A stretch of 64,000 bases of DNA from Polyangium aurulentum (lineage in GTDB: Bacteria > Myxococcota_A > Polyangia > Polyangiales > Polyangiaceae): assembly GCA_945875545.1 (NCBI GenBank), contig CAMCKZ010000005.1, forward strand, positions 1 to 64,000. Reading direction: 5' to 3'. The position numbers were made by a program, and so were the translations under genes. Within the stretch, counting starts at the first letter, position 1; every line of letters begins with the position of its first letter. Below are positions 46,078 through 54,575 of this stretch, piece by piece. The notes under the pieces were generated by a model. It did no database searches and was not told where the DNA came from. It was given only the letters and a program-made list of their open reading frames with translations.

Positions 46078-47220
46078 TCATCCGCGCTTTTTTAACAGCC
46101 GATCAACAAGCCACTCCACCATAGGATTCCACACGGCGGCCTGGGCCTTGGACCCTGCAATAATACCAATGTGACCACCGGGTGCCAGTCGGTAGGTTTT
46201 GTCGGTACTTCCGAGCACGTCGAGAATGCGCTGGGTCGACCGCGGCGGCGCGACGTTGTCGCTCTTGCCCGCGAAGGCCAAAACTGGGCACGTCACGGCG
46301 CGCAAATCCACGTGCCGATCGCCAAAGCGAAGCTCATTTTGCACGAGCTGGTTGCCCGTGACCATGTCTCGAACGAGCTGCTTGAACGCCTCTTTGGGAT
46401 ACGGAATCATGTCCGTGAGCCACGTTTCGACGGCGTCGTGGGACTTCACGTAGTCTTCGTCCCAAAGATTGAGCGCCAGGTCGAAATAGCGCGTGAGCAG
46501 CTTGGGCCCGCCCATCAGCTTGAAGCCCGTGGAGCTCCACTCGCCGGGAATATTTCCGAGGCGGTCCATCACCGTGTCCACGAAAGGCGCGCCCAAACGC
46601 GCGGCTACGGTCAGCATGCCCATGCGATCAAAATCGACCGGAGCTGCCACGGTGACGATGGCCCGCACCCGGTCGTCGCGAAAGGCCGCCGCGTGAATGA
46701 GCGCGAAAAGCCCGCCCATGCAGTACCCGACAAGAGCCAGTTCGCTCGTCTTCGCGTCGGCGAGGGTGGCGTCGATGCACCGAGGAACAAAATCGAGAAC
46801 GTAGTCGTCGAGACTCAAACCCTCGTCGGATGTATCGGGTATTCCGAAATCTATAAGGTATACGTCAAAGCCTGCATTCCGCAGGCATCGGATCATCGAG
46901 TGGTCCGGCCGCAAGTCGTAAACGTAGGGCCGCACCATGAGCGGCGGAATAAGAAGAACCGGAATGCCGAGACGCGGCGCGAGGTCGACCTCGATCTCGG
47001 AATGCCCGAGTTCAACCTGCTCGGCCTCGACGCTCCGAATACGCCACAGTTCCAGCTTGTCTCGCCGAAAAATTAGGTCTTTTGCAGCATTTCCCATCTG
47101 CGGACGCTGCCCGCCATCGACGAGATACACGAGGGCGTTGACGACGGACAACACCGCGCGGTCCACCGCCTTTCGCACGGGTTTCGGCACGATACGCGGG
47201 GGTGGAAGCGATGCGGCCAT
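46078..47220 (-). CDS. phaC: Poly(hydroxyalkanoate) synthase, class III-like PhaC
   Basis: 380 residues, alpha/beta-hydrolase. The lipase-like box is GYCMGG, with Cys in place of Ser as in PHA synthases; the Asp (GKSDNVAPP) and His (GGHIGII) of the triad are in place. The length fits the short PhaC of classes III/IV, which need PhaE or PhaR partners; neither is seen nearby. Polymerises 3-hydroxyacyl-CoA into storage polyester. A run at about 46845-46870 uses rare AT-rich codons (GTA, CTT, ATA, GGA, ATA). Confidence 0.92.
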   Translation of the reverse strand: MAASLPPPRIVPKPVRKAVDRAVLSVVNALVYLVDGGQRPQMGNAAKDLIFRRDKLELWRIRSVEAEQVELGHSEIEVDLAPRLGIPVLLIPPLMVRPYVYDLRPDHSMIRCLRNAGFDVYLIDFGIPDTSDEGLSLDDYVLDFVPRCIDATLADAKTSELALVGYCMGGLFALIHAAAFRDDRVRAIVTVAAPVDFDRMGMLTVAARLGAPFVDTVMDRLGNIPGEWSSTGFKLMGGPKLLTRYFDLALNLWDEDYVKSHDAVETWLTDMIPYPKEAFKQLVRDMVTGNQLVQNELRFGDRHVDLRAVTCPVLAFAGKSDNVAPPRSTQRILDVLGSTDKTYRLAPGGHIGIIAGSKAQAAVWNPMVEWLVDRLLKKRG

Positions 47221-47255
47221 ATTTGTCTCGCGCTTTTCTTGACAACGCCGCCTAA

Positions 47256-48962
47256 TTATGCATCGAGCAGAGTCATGGCCGCCATGCCGTGCTCGAAGCG
47301 GCTCACCGAAGCGGCGAGCTCAATGCCCGGAGGCAAGAGCCCTCGCACTTGACCGACGACTTGTTCCACAAGATGTTTGCCCTCTTGCGTGCTCGAGCCG
47401 GTCATGACGACCGCAAAGCGAAGGGGGCCGACCTTTCCGGCCGTGGTTGCAACCAGCGACAGGAGCAGCATGTCGGTTAGTTCGACGACGCGCTGGGCTG
47501 CGCGACGAAGCGCCAACATTTCCAAAATGGTGGGCCTGTCGGAGACGAGGCGATTGGGGCTTCTGAGTTCGTAGCGAGCCACAGTCAATGGTATTTCGGC
47601 CCACCACGCGAAGCGCATTTCGTCTTCAAGTGCCTTGATGAACGGCGCGCGATTGAGGAGCGCGAGGAGGCCGCAACGCTTGCCCAAATAGTTGCGCGCG
47701 CGCACGTGGCCCGCGCTGTCTTTGGCAAACGAGACGAGCTTGTAGCGGAGTTCGCCGAACTGCACTTCGCCGCCGTGCAGCAGGTTGAAGGAGCGTTGGC
47801 GCTCGTAGTTGTGCTCCACGTAAGTGCCGTTTGTGGAGCCAGCATCTTCGATGAGCCACGAGCCGTTGGACCACGTGAGCGCGGCGTGCGAACCGCTCAC
47901 GGTTTGTTCCGGCGAGACGACTTCGTTGTCGGGTTTACGGCCCACGCGCATGGCCGGGCGATCGAGATGCACCAGCGCACCGACGCTCTCGGGCGCATGC
48001 GTGCTGTACGTGACGAGCAGCGACTGTTGGCCCGACATGAACTGCATCATCGCCATGCGACCCGGCGGCGGACCGGGATCGAGGCGCTCGCGGGGCAACT
48101 GAATGGGATTGGTGGTCAGCGTTTGCGGATTGAAGAAACGCATCTGCCTAGCGTGCGGCCGGGCGTTGGAGTCTTCGTGCAAACACATGAAAACTTGCTT
48201 CACTTCGTCGTGGCTCAGACTCGACGCGATGTCGAACATGATGCCCTCACGAAGCCTCTTGGCCGTGGCCCGGTAGTTCGGCTCGGGAACGCGGCAAGAC
48301 CACATTTCGAATAGGGTAAGACCGAGCGCATACACGTCGTCTTCGGCCGTAGCGATGCCCGCGCGCATGCGTTCGGGTGACATGTAATTGGGGGTTCCGC
48401 CGTCGGGAATATGCCGCCCCGAGGAGCGTTGTTGCGCGCGCTGGCGCTCTTGCGCAAAGCCGAAGTCGAGGACGATCGCCTTGCCGATGCCGCCGTCGTG
48501 GGTGGCCGTGACCATCACGTTGCCGGGCTTGAGATCGCCATGCACGAGGCCCTGCTGATGAATCGCGGCGACGCCGGAACAGATGTCTTGAGCGAGGCGC
48601 CGGAACTCGTCTGGGGTGTAGCCGCCCTGAGCTTTTTTCCTGCGAATATGCGTGTGAAGCGTCTGGCCAATGATGTGCTCCATCACGAGGATGGGGCCGT
48701 AATCCGAGGGCACGAGATCGTGGACGCGGCAGACGTTCGGGTGGCTCACGCTGCGGGCCAGAAGAAGCTCTTTACGCAGAGCCTCTTTGTCTTCTTCCGA
48801 TGCGCGCGATTCTTCGCGAACAATCTTCAAGGCCACAGCCTGAAGGGCCGTGCGATCATGGGCCAGGAAGACTTCGCCCATGCCTCCCTTGCCGAGACTT
48901 TGCTTAATCTCGTACCGGTCGTTGATGACCATGCCGGGCGCGATGGGCGTTAGCATCACCAT
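47256..48962 (-). CDS. Ser/Thr kinase with FHA and GGDEF-like C-terminal domain
   Basis: 568 residues from ATG 48962 (ATG 48956 also possible). Kinase domain: GKGGMGEVFLA, VALKIV, then VHGDLKPGN in place of HRD and VLDFGFA. The Arg of HRD is Gly, so it is a non-RD kinase. An FHA domain follows at about 325-420 (VGRKPDNEV, SGSHAAL, GSTNGTYVE). The last 150 residues look like a GGDEF-type alpha/beta fold without the GGDEF residues (RAPFIKALEDEMRFA...LTVARYEL...VGPLRFAVVM). Divergent from the LolA-like gene by 73 bases. Confidence 0.88.
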   Translation of the reverse strand: MVMLTPIAPGMVINDRYEIKQSLGKGGMGEVFLAHDRTALQAVALKIVREESRASEEDKEALRKELLLARSVSHPNVCRVHDLVPSDYGPILVMEHIIGQTLHTHIRRKKAQGGYTPDEFRRLAQDICSGVAAIHQQGLVHGDLKPGNVMVTATHDGGIGKAIVLDFGFAQERQRAQQRSSGRHIPDGGTPNYMSPERMRAGIATAEDDVYALGLTLFEMWSCRVPEPNYRATAKRLREGIMFDIASSLSHDEVKQVFMCLHEDSNARPHARQMRFFNPQTLTTNPIQLPRERLDPGPPPGRMAMMQFMSGQQSLLVTYSTHAPESVGALVHLDRPAMRVGRKPDNEVVSPEQTVSGSHAALTWSNGSWLIEDAGSTNGTYVEHNYERQRSFNLLHGGEVQFGELRYKLVSFAKDSAGHVRARNYLGKRCGLLALLNRAPFIKALEDEMRFAWWAEIPLTVARYELRSPNRLVSDRPTILEMLALRRAAQRVVELTDMLLLSLVATTAGKVGPLRFAVVMTGSSTQEGKHLVEQVVGQVRGLLPPGIELAASVSRFEHGMAAMTLLDA

Positions 48963-49035
48963 TATTCGCACGATGATAACCCAAGACGGTTCGCTCGTGG
49001 CGCCCCGCACGATCTTTCGTCGATTCAAGGCCAAG

Positions 49036-49809
49036 ATGAAGACACATTTCCTCGGTTGTTCAGCCTTTTTCCTGCTTTCTACCCTCGCGGCGGGTGCCGG
49101 GCCCGAGACGGTCGCCGAGCTCGTCCAACGAAGCCTGCGCGCCGAGTTTTTCGCCGGCTCGTCCACCCGAATTCGCGCCCGGTTGGTGCTCACGGGCAAG
49201 GACGGCAAGAGTCAGGACCGAGCCTTTTCCGCCTGGGGAAAACGCGACGAAAACGGGCAGCGCCGAACCCTCGTTCGCTTCGAGAGTCCGGCTTCCGTTG
49301 AGGGCGTCTCGTTCCTCATGTCGCAGCGGGCCGCGGAGCCCGATGAGCAATACCTATACCTTCCCAAGTTCAAGTCTACACGGCGTATTGGTGGTGCCAG
49401 TGAGCGTCAGTCGAGCTTCATGGGCAGCGACTTTTCGTACGCGGACCTCGAGCGCAAAGATGTTCGCGACGCAACCTACGAAGTCTTGGGCGACGAGACC
49501 GTCGCCGGTAAACCCTGCGCCCACGTGATCGCCAGGCCTCGCGCCGCCAGCGCCTACAGCCGCGTGGAGTTGTGGATTCGGCGAGCCGATGCCGTGGCCC
49601 TGCGAATCGCCATGTTTGATGCAGACGGTGCCCTGCTCAAAACGACCGTAACGCGGCGCGTGCGCGTGGTCGATGGAGAGCCGGTCATCGTTGAATCGCG
49701 CACCGAAAATGCGCGCACGGGGCATGTCACCGAGCTTGTCGTCGAAGAGGTGACGAGGGCCGACAACCTCGACGACGCATTTTTTTCCCCCGCTAGTTTG
49801 GCGCGATGA
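49036..49809 (+). CDS. LolA-like outer-membrane lipoprotein-sorting protein
   Basis: 257 residues from ATG 49036. Signal peptide FFLLSTLAAGAGP, then a LolA-like beta-sheet domain with SFLMSQRAAEPDEQYLYLPKFKSTRRIGG...SFMGSDFSYADLERKD. This 'LolA_like' type usually accompanies MMPL/RND lipid exporters and a barrel protein. Here it is coupled by a four-base overlap to the beta-barrel gene at 49806, but no MMPL exporter is in the window. Periplasmic lipid or lipoprotein carrier is the inferred role. Confidence 0.85.
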   Translation: MKTHFLGCSAFFLLSTLAAGAGPETVAELVQRSLRAEFFAGSSTRIRARLVLTGKDGKSQDRAFSAWGKRDENGQRRTLVRFESPASVEGVSFLMSQRAAEPDEQYLYLPKFKSTRRIGGASERQSSFMGSDFSYADLERKDVRDATYEVLGDETVAGKPCAHVIARPRAASAYSRVELWIRRADAVALRIAMFDADGALLKTTVTRRVRVVDGEPVIVESRTENARTGHVTELVVEEVTRADNLDDAFFSPASLAR

Positions 49810-51485
49810 ATCGGTCCGATTCGCGAGGGGCGCAGCTGCTGTTGATCGCGTTTCTAGGAATGCGCTGGGAAACGCGGACGCTCCCAAAGCTAGTGCAGGG
49901 CGAGGCAGGAATACTCTCTGTATTTCGACGAGCCGAAGCGACGATTTGGGGCGGCCCGCCGTTTCCCAGCATCCACCTAGGGGTCGAAACCGCAAGCGCG
50001 CGCGGGCCGTCGGGCGGGGCGGGCGAGCCCATCGACGAGGTCATCGAGGACGATTCGTTTGCGCCAAAAGCCCCTCCGCGAAGCCCACGATCCGAGCCAA
50101 CGCCGTCGACCTTTTACGCGCGCGGCGTGACCCGCGCGACGCTCTTTCTCAATGGCAACGGCGAGGGCTCGGGCACGCCACTTGATCGTTACGAAACGCG
50201 GACGTTTCTGTTCGTCGGAGCGAAGAGTTCGGCGCAGGAAAAGAACGCTTGGCGCATTGAATTGCGCAGCGATTTACTCGGCCGTTCCCTGGCAAATCCT
50301 TCGAGCGACAACAGCCAAGCATGGGATCTCGAGGCCCGTCCGTGGGAGGCTTGGTGGCGCGCCCATCCCTCCGAAACCACGCGCCTCAAACTCGGTTTCC
50401 AGTCGATCAATTGGGGCGTCCTGGACGTGGGTGCAGCGTCCGACGTCTTCGCCAGTTTTGATCTTCGGCTTGGTCCCGCGCTGACCCCCGCCGAGGTGCG
50501 AATGCCCGTCCCCGCGGCGGTCGTGAGCTGGAGCCCTTCGTCGCGGGTGGACGTCGAATTGGCGGCCCTGCCCTTCTTCACGCCTCACCGATTTGACCTC
50601 ACAGGAACGCGCTACGCCGCGTTGTCGCCCCAGACGCTGGGCCCGCTTGCGCAAGCGTTTGATCGCGGCACCCTGACCCGCATCACCGACGGAATCGCCC
50701 GTGCCAATGGCATCGATGCTCGGCCCGACCACGGCGAATTGGGCCTTCGAATCACCGTGCATCTTGCACGCATCGATCTCGCGGTCACCGCTGCAGCCCC
50801 TCGCAATCGCTTTCCGTCGTACCGCGTGAGCGAAGCCTTTGAGGCCGTTTTGCGGAATCCCACAGCTCCCGCTCTCTTCCGAATGCAACAGGAGCTAGAC
50901 GCTGGTATCCAGCCAATTGCCGCCAATTACGCGCGATACATGCAGTTTGCAGTCGATGCGCAGGGCTCTTGGGGCTCGGTTCCCTGGGGCGCCGAACTTG
51001 GGCTGTCGTCACGGCGCGAGCTCGTTTCTTCGACGCCCCTGTCGAGTGCTCCGGCACCTCGCGCGCATGTTTTTCAGGGCGGCTTGCGCGCGAGCAAAGT
51101 ATGGGGCGACCTGACCGTTGCGGGACAAGCTGCAGTCTACACCCTTCTCAATTCCTCCAGCGATGGGGGATCGGTGGTGATTACACCCATTCTTTTCGGC
51201 GACCGCCGCACCACAGCCCTCGCTGTTGCAAGCCTGCGCTACGAGCTTCGCGCGTTCTTTTTTGAGGCCAGCGCATTGGGGCTTTGCGGTGGGCCTGAGC
51301 TCGCATCTTCGCCCTGCGCAAGCACCACGATTTTGGCCACGGGCCGCGCGGGCTACGGCACCGATGACTTCAGTGTATCTCTCGGAGGCACGGGAATTCG
51401 CTCATCGAACGGGAAAGATCTTCCGTTGAATGCGGCCATCGATCAACTCGTACTGCGGCTTGATTTCACGCCCCCTGGCCGCTGA
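49806..51485 (+). CDS. Outer-membrane beta-barrel protein interrupted by dispersed element
   Basis: 559 residues from ATG 49806 (overlaps the upstream stop as ATGA). A short hydrophobic signal (AQLLLIAFLG) is followed at once by 42 residues encoded by the CTAG-ended element (49854-49981). After it comes an acidic linker and a long beta-strand-rich region with alternating aromatic and hydrophobic residues, ending RLDFTPPGR. The barrel resembles DUF1302-type porins that pair with LolA-like carriers. The element is in frame and leaves the reading frame open, but it separates the signal from the mature protein, so secretion may be affected. Confidence 0.8.
   Translation: MNRSDSRGAQLLLIAFLGMRWETRTLPKLVQGEAGILSVFRRAEATIWGGPPFPSIHLGVETASARGPSGGAGEPIDEVIEDDSFAPKAPPRSPRSEPTPSTFYARGVTRATLFLNGNGEGSGTPLDRYETRTFLFVGAKSSAQEKNAWRIELRSDLLGRSLANPSSDNSQAWDLEARPWEAWWRAHPSETTRLKLGFQSINWGVLDVGAASDVFASFDLRLGPALTPAEVRMPVPAAVVSWSPSSRVDVELAALPFFTPHRFDLTGTRYAALSPQTLGPLAQAFDRGTLTRITDGIARANGIDARPDHGELGLRITVHLARIDLAVTAAAPRNRFPSYRVSEAFEAVLRNPTAPALFRMQQELDAGIQPIAANYARYMQFAVDAQGSWGSVPWGAELGLSSRRELVSSTPLSSAPAPRAHVFQGGLRASKVWGDLTVAGQAAVYTLLNSSSDGGSVVITPILFGDRRTTALAVASLRYELRAFFFEASALGLCGGPELASSPCASTTILATGRAGYGTDDFSVSLGGTGIRSSNGKDLPLNAAIDQLVLRLDFTPPGR
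49854..49981 (+). repeat. CTAG-ended dispersed element, copy B (inside barrel gene)
   Basis: 128 bp. The left end is CTAGGAATGCGCTGGGAAACG and the right end in reverse complement is CTAGGTGGATGCTGGGAAACG, an imperfect inverted repeat of about 21 bases sharing CTAGG and GCTGGGAAACG. The inside is nearly identical to the copy at 58368 over the left half (to about 52 bases) and the right third (TATTTCGACGA, AAGCGACGATTTGGGGCGG). No transposase is encoded. Confidence 0.88.
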
Positions 51486-51528
51486 CCAGGGCCGCTGACC
51501 AGGGCCGCTGACCAGGGCCGCTGCCCCG
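51477..51528 (+). repeat. Four 13-bp tandem units duplicating the barrel gene stop codon
   Basis: Units of GGCCGCTGACCAG, the fourth ending GCCCCG. The first unit contains the stop TGA of the barrel gene (51483-51485), and the TGA is repeated in each unit of the GACCAG form. The repeat lies between two convergent genes (barrel and xth) and each unit can pair with its neighbours (CTGG/CCAG). Confidence 0.88.
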
Positions 51529-51535
51529 AGGACCG

Positions 51536-52291
51536 TTACGCCGTGAAGAGAGCCTCGAGAGGCGCGTGGTCGCTGGTGCCGAACTCGCGATGCAGCGTGA
51601 TGCTTTCGAGGGCCGCGCTGAGGGCGTCGTTCGTAAGAATGTAGTCGATGCGCTGGCCAAGATTTCGGAGCTTCGCGCCCTTCCAATAGGGCCACCAGGT
51701 AAAGAAGCGGTCGTCGTCAGGATGTTTCACGCGCGTGAGGTCTGTGAAGCCGCCGGCGCTCATCATGTTTTCAAACAGCGTTCGCTCTTCGGGCCTCTGG
51801 GCCATGGCCTTTTCGTCGCGTTGCGACGGATGAACGTCGATCGGAAATCGCGCGACGTTCAGGTCGCCCGCCAAGAGAAATGGGCCCCGTATGGTCTCGC
51901 TCTGCGCCCACGCCGCAGCCTCGCCCATGAAACCCGTTTTTGCTGCGTAATCCTTGCCGCCATTGGGCAAATACATGCACGCGAGGGTTCCCTTTTCGGT
52001 TCGCGCCAGCAGCACGCGCGTTTCGAAATCGAGCGTGGGAATTTCGAAAACGGGTTCGACCGAGAAGGCCTCTTTTGACAACAAAATGGCGACGCCGGAA
52101 TAACCACCGAGGGCGCCGTGCCAGTGCATCCAGTAGCGATCTTCGAGGGCGCGCACCTCGGCAGGAACCTGCTCGGGTGCGGCCTTTATTTCTTGCAGCA
52201 AGAGGGCGCTGGGTTTCGCTTCTTCGACGAAAGACACCACCTGCGCGGCCCGGGCGCGAATACCGTTCACGTTCCAGGTAACAACGCGCAC
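51536..52291 (-). CDS. xth: Exodeoxyribonuclease III
   Basis: 251 residues. MRVVTWNVNGIRAR start, LLLQEIKA (metal Glu), GALGGYSGVAILLSK, LLAGDLNVAR (Asp and Asn), RIDYILTN and the C-terminal TSDHAPL (Asp-His) are the complete set of the AP-endonuclease/exonuclease III family. Acts on abasic sites and 3' blocked ends in base-excision repair. It follows the methyltransferase gene by three bases, probably one transcript. Confidence 0.96.
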   Translation of the reverse strand: MRVVTWNVNGIRARAAQVVSFVEEAKPSALLLQEIKAAPEQVPAEVRALEDRYWMHWHGALGGYSGVAILLSKEAFSVEPVFEIPTLDFETRVLLARTEKGTLACMYLPNGGKDYAAKTGFMGEAAAWAQSETIRGPFLLAGDLNVARFPIDVHPSQRDEKAMAQRPEERTLFENMMSAGGFTDLTRVKHPDDDRFFTWWPYWKGAKLRNLGQRIDYILTNDALSAALESITLHREFGTSDHAPLEALFTA

Positions 52292-52294
52292 CCC

Positions 52295-53143
52295 CTACAC
52301 CTCCGTGGCGCGCGGCACACGCACACTCGGGCGACCCTCAAGGCGCACTTCTTCGCCGGGCCTGGCCGCAATCACGATGGTGCTCGGTGGCCTAAAACTA
52401 AGAGGCTGCGTCGGGTCTCCGCCCATCTTTTCGAAGAACCGCAGGGCCACGCGATGCGCCCGCTCTTCGCCCAATTGGTCTGCGATGCGCCGCCACGTGC
52501 AACCCTCTTTCATCGCGTCGACGAAAGCTTCGAGGCTGCGAAAACTCATGGTGTGCCGAACCACGGTGAGGCGCACGATGGACAATTCGGCCGATGCGAG
52601 CATCGCTTGGAGGGAGTCGCGGGCGGCGAGAATACGCGTCTTCGGGCGAGGATAATGGGGCTCAAGCTCCCTCAAAACTTCATTCATCGACTCAAATGCG
52701 TCGTCGGCATCGGGGGGGCCCGAGATCAGAATTCCCAGCTTTCCGCCTGGGGCCAGCGCCTTCGCCCACGCCGCAATCGTCTCGTCGCGGTTCTCGATCT
52801 GCCACAGGCCGAACGCGCAGACGACGGCGTCCCAGGGACCTCCGCTCGTATCGGCGGCATCGGCCACCGCACACGTGACGCGATCGGTGAAACCTGCCTC
52901 GGTGATAGACGCTGCACATACATCGACCATACCGCTGGCCATGTCTGTCGCGCGCACGTGCCCTGTGGTGCCGACGGCCCTGGCCACCGACAAAACCTCA
53001 GTGCCGGGGCCGCACGTGGTGACGAGAACGCGTTGCCCCGGATCGAGCGCGAGCTGCTCGATGAGGTCGACGTGGTAGGGCCGAAATCGCGGCACCCATT
53101 CAGAGACGTAGCGGTCGGCGGCTCGATTCCAGGGCGTTCCCAT
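52295..53143 (-). CDS. Class I SAM-dependent methyltransferase
   Basis: 282 residues. N-terminal NRAADRYVSEWVPRFRPYHVDLIEQL, motif I VLVTTCGPGTEVLSVA, TDMASGMVD, motif IV DAVVCAFGLWQI and LAPGGKLGILISGPP: the UbiE/type-11 group. The Cys at the motif I turn (TTCGPG) is a normal variant. Likely substrate a small molecule; not identifiable. Ends three bases upstream of xth. Confidence 0.85.
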   Translation of the reverse strand: MGTPWNRAADRYVSEWVPRFRPYHVDLIEQLALDPGQRVLVTTCGPGTEVLSVARAVGTTGHVRATDMASGMVDVCAASITEAGFTDRVTCAVADAADTSGGPWDAVVCAFGLWQIENRDETIAAWAKALAPGGKLGILISGPPDADDAFESMNEVLRELEPHYPRPKTRILAARDSLQAMLASAELSIVRLTVVRHTMSFRSLEAFVDAMKEGCTWRRIADQLGEERAHRVALRFFEKMGGDPTQPLSFRPPSTIVIAARPGEEVRLEGRPSVRVPRATEV

Positions 53144-53250
53144 GCCGTTAGACTAGACGCGGTGAGGCTGTGGCTCAAGGCAGAGGACGCCTCGCGGCAA
53201 TCTTTCTTGTGCGCGCCGCCGGTGGGGAATTTACCAGGCTTTTACCTACT

Positions 53251-53364
53251 AGAGCAGTTTACGGTCGGGGAGAGCGCATGCTGCCGCTCCCCCGACGACC
53301 CCCACCAGCTTTTATGCTGACTCGCCCGCCCCCATGCGGGGTCAATGCGACTGAAAACCGCTCT
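53251..53364. repeat. Imperfect long inverted repeat with inner hairpins
   Basis: AGAGCAGTTTACGGTC at 53251 and GACTGAAAACCGCTCT at 53349 are inverted repeats (13 of 16 matching). Inside, GTCGGGGAGAGCG faces CGCTCCCCCGAC, and CCCGC faces GCGGG around 53326-53340. The right arm overlaps the stop of the lamin-tail gene. A similar GAAAACCGCTCTA word lies at about 3058, just before the kinase start. Confidence 0.6.
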
Positions 53365-54349
53365 AACGGCAGATCGGTTGCTGGCGGAGACTCGTGCGAT
53401 CCGGTTGGAATGCCCCCGAATCGCCGCTGCGCACGCTCACGTCGTCGAACCATGCGGCGACGTCAAAAACGCGGCCGCCGAGGTACGAAACGCACCGATG
53501 GCGACGGTAGGTTTTGTCGCTCCAAATTTCACTGGCGGGCCGAACCCCGGGCTCGCCGAAAAAGTCCACGCGCAAATCGCTATCGTAGTCCACGCGACCA
53601 TTTTGGTTCGCGTCGAAAAAGAGGCCGATGCGATCGTCTCCGTTGAAGTTGACGACGTCGGTGTTGTGCGCGTCGCACTGCGTGTCGGGAGAGGCGGTGC
53701 CGTTGCAAAGAACGAAGGTTCCTCCCGCAGGTATTTGACCCGCGAGCATCACGTGCCAATTGCAGCTCGTGTACTGGTTGCTTTGAAGGCACAGACCGTA
53801 ACGGGAAAGGTCGATGGGGCGGGCCCCGGGGTTCCAAATCACGACCGCTTTGAACCACGCCGATTCGACTATTTTGCCGAATAAAAGCAGGTCTTCCGTG
53901 GCGACGCCGGGTACGCATTGACCGCCCTGGCAACTGAGGCCATACCCGCAAAAGGACCCGTTGGACTTCGTGGAAACCGCCGCGCACTCAGGAAGCCCCG
54001 CATCGCTGCACCGGTACGCACCGACGGTGCACGGGTCGAGGAGCGAACAAGCGCCAGCGGCCCCTCCGCAGGTGGCAACGATGCCTGCATCATGCACCGA
54101 GTTTCCGTCCAATATGCCTGCATCATGCACCGAGTTTCCGTCAACAACGCTTGCATCTTGCACGGAGTTTTCGTCGGGGATACTTGCATCATGCACGGAA
54201 GTTTCATCGGGCTTACTTGCGTCTTGCACGAATGGGCTGCCATCGCGCGGGCCCATGGGCGCGAGCGTTTCAGTGACCGCCTCGCCGGACCCGAAGCAGC
54301 CCGACACGATCAAACAAAGGCCCATCTCGCTCGCCAAGATCCACTTCAT
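53363..54349 (-). CDS. Lipoprotein with lamin-tail-like domain and DxxSVxDA repeats
   Basis: 328 residues. Lipobox IVSGC. Residues about 40-89 are five imperfect 11-residue units of the type DGNSVHDAGIL. A short Cys-rich part follows, then a beta-sandwich like a lamin-tail domain (EDLLLFGKIVESAWFKAVVIWNPGARPIDLSRYGLCL...GTFVLCNGTASP...DRIGLFFDANQNGRVDY), a fold common on secreted bacterial surface proteins. Surface-exposed adhesin or scaffold is an inference. Confidence 0.82.
   Translation of the reverse strand: MKWILASEMGLCLIVSGCFGSGEAVTETLAPMGPRDGSPFVQDASKPDETSVHDASIPDENSVQDASVVDGNSVHDAGILDGNSVHDAGIVATCGGAAGACSLLDPCTVGAYRCSDAGLPECAAVSTKSNGSFCGYGLSCQGGQCVPGVATEDLLLFGKIVESAWFKAVVIWNPGARPIDLSRYGLCLQSNQYTSCNWHVMLAGQIPAGGTFVLCNGTASPDTQCDAHNTDVVNFNGDDRIGLFFDANQNGRVDYDSDLRVDFFGEPGVRPASEIWSDKTYRRHRCVSYLGGRVFDVAAWFDDVSVRSGDSGAFQPDRTSLRQQPICR
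54083..54232 (-). repeat. 33-bp tandem repeat within the lamin-tail lipoprotein gene
   Basis: Units of 33 bases (GCCTGCATCATGCACCGAG core on the plus strand) begin at 54083, 54116, 54149 and 54182, with a partial fifth. Two adjacent units are nearly identical, the others more diverged, which suggests recent copying at one end. Confidence 0.88.
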
Positions 54350-54381
54350 GGCACCGCTCTAGCCCCCTTTTCGGCGGCGTA

Positions 54382-54400
54382 GACACCGCCTCGCGGTGCC
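54382..54400 (-). terminator. Hairpin downstream of tRNA-Ser
   Basis: Stem GACACCGC/GCGGTGCC with a three-base loop, about 16 bases beyond the tRNA 3' end on its strand. It lacks a T-run, so termination is possible but not certain. Confidence 0.35.
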
Positions 54401-54416
54401 TCACTAAGAACCCTAG

Positions 54417-54503
54417 CGGAGAGGGCGGGAGTCGAACCCGCGGTAGGGTCTCCCCTACGCTCGCTTAGCAAGCGAGTACCATAGGCCACTCGGTCACCTC
54501 TCC
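54417..54503 (-). tRNA. tRNA-Ser (anticodon GCT)
   Basis: Acceptor GGAGAGG/CCTCTCC. Anticodon stem CTCGC/GCGAG around TTGCTAA, anticodon GCT reading AGC/AGU. A long variable arm (GTAGGG/CCCTAC) typical of tRNA-Ser, and T arm GCGGGTTCGAACCCGC. 87 nt, no encoded CCA. Confidence 0.97.
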
Positions 54504-54575
54504 TGATAGCGCCGTGCGATTAGCGGTTTTCCGCGCGGGATGCAACGACCAACCCGCGGCAAAGTGAGGCCGCGA

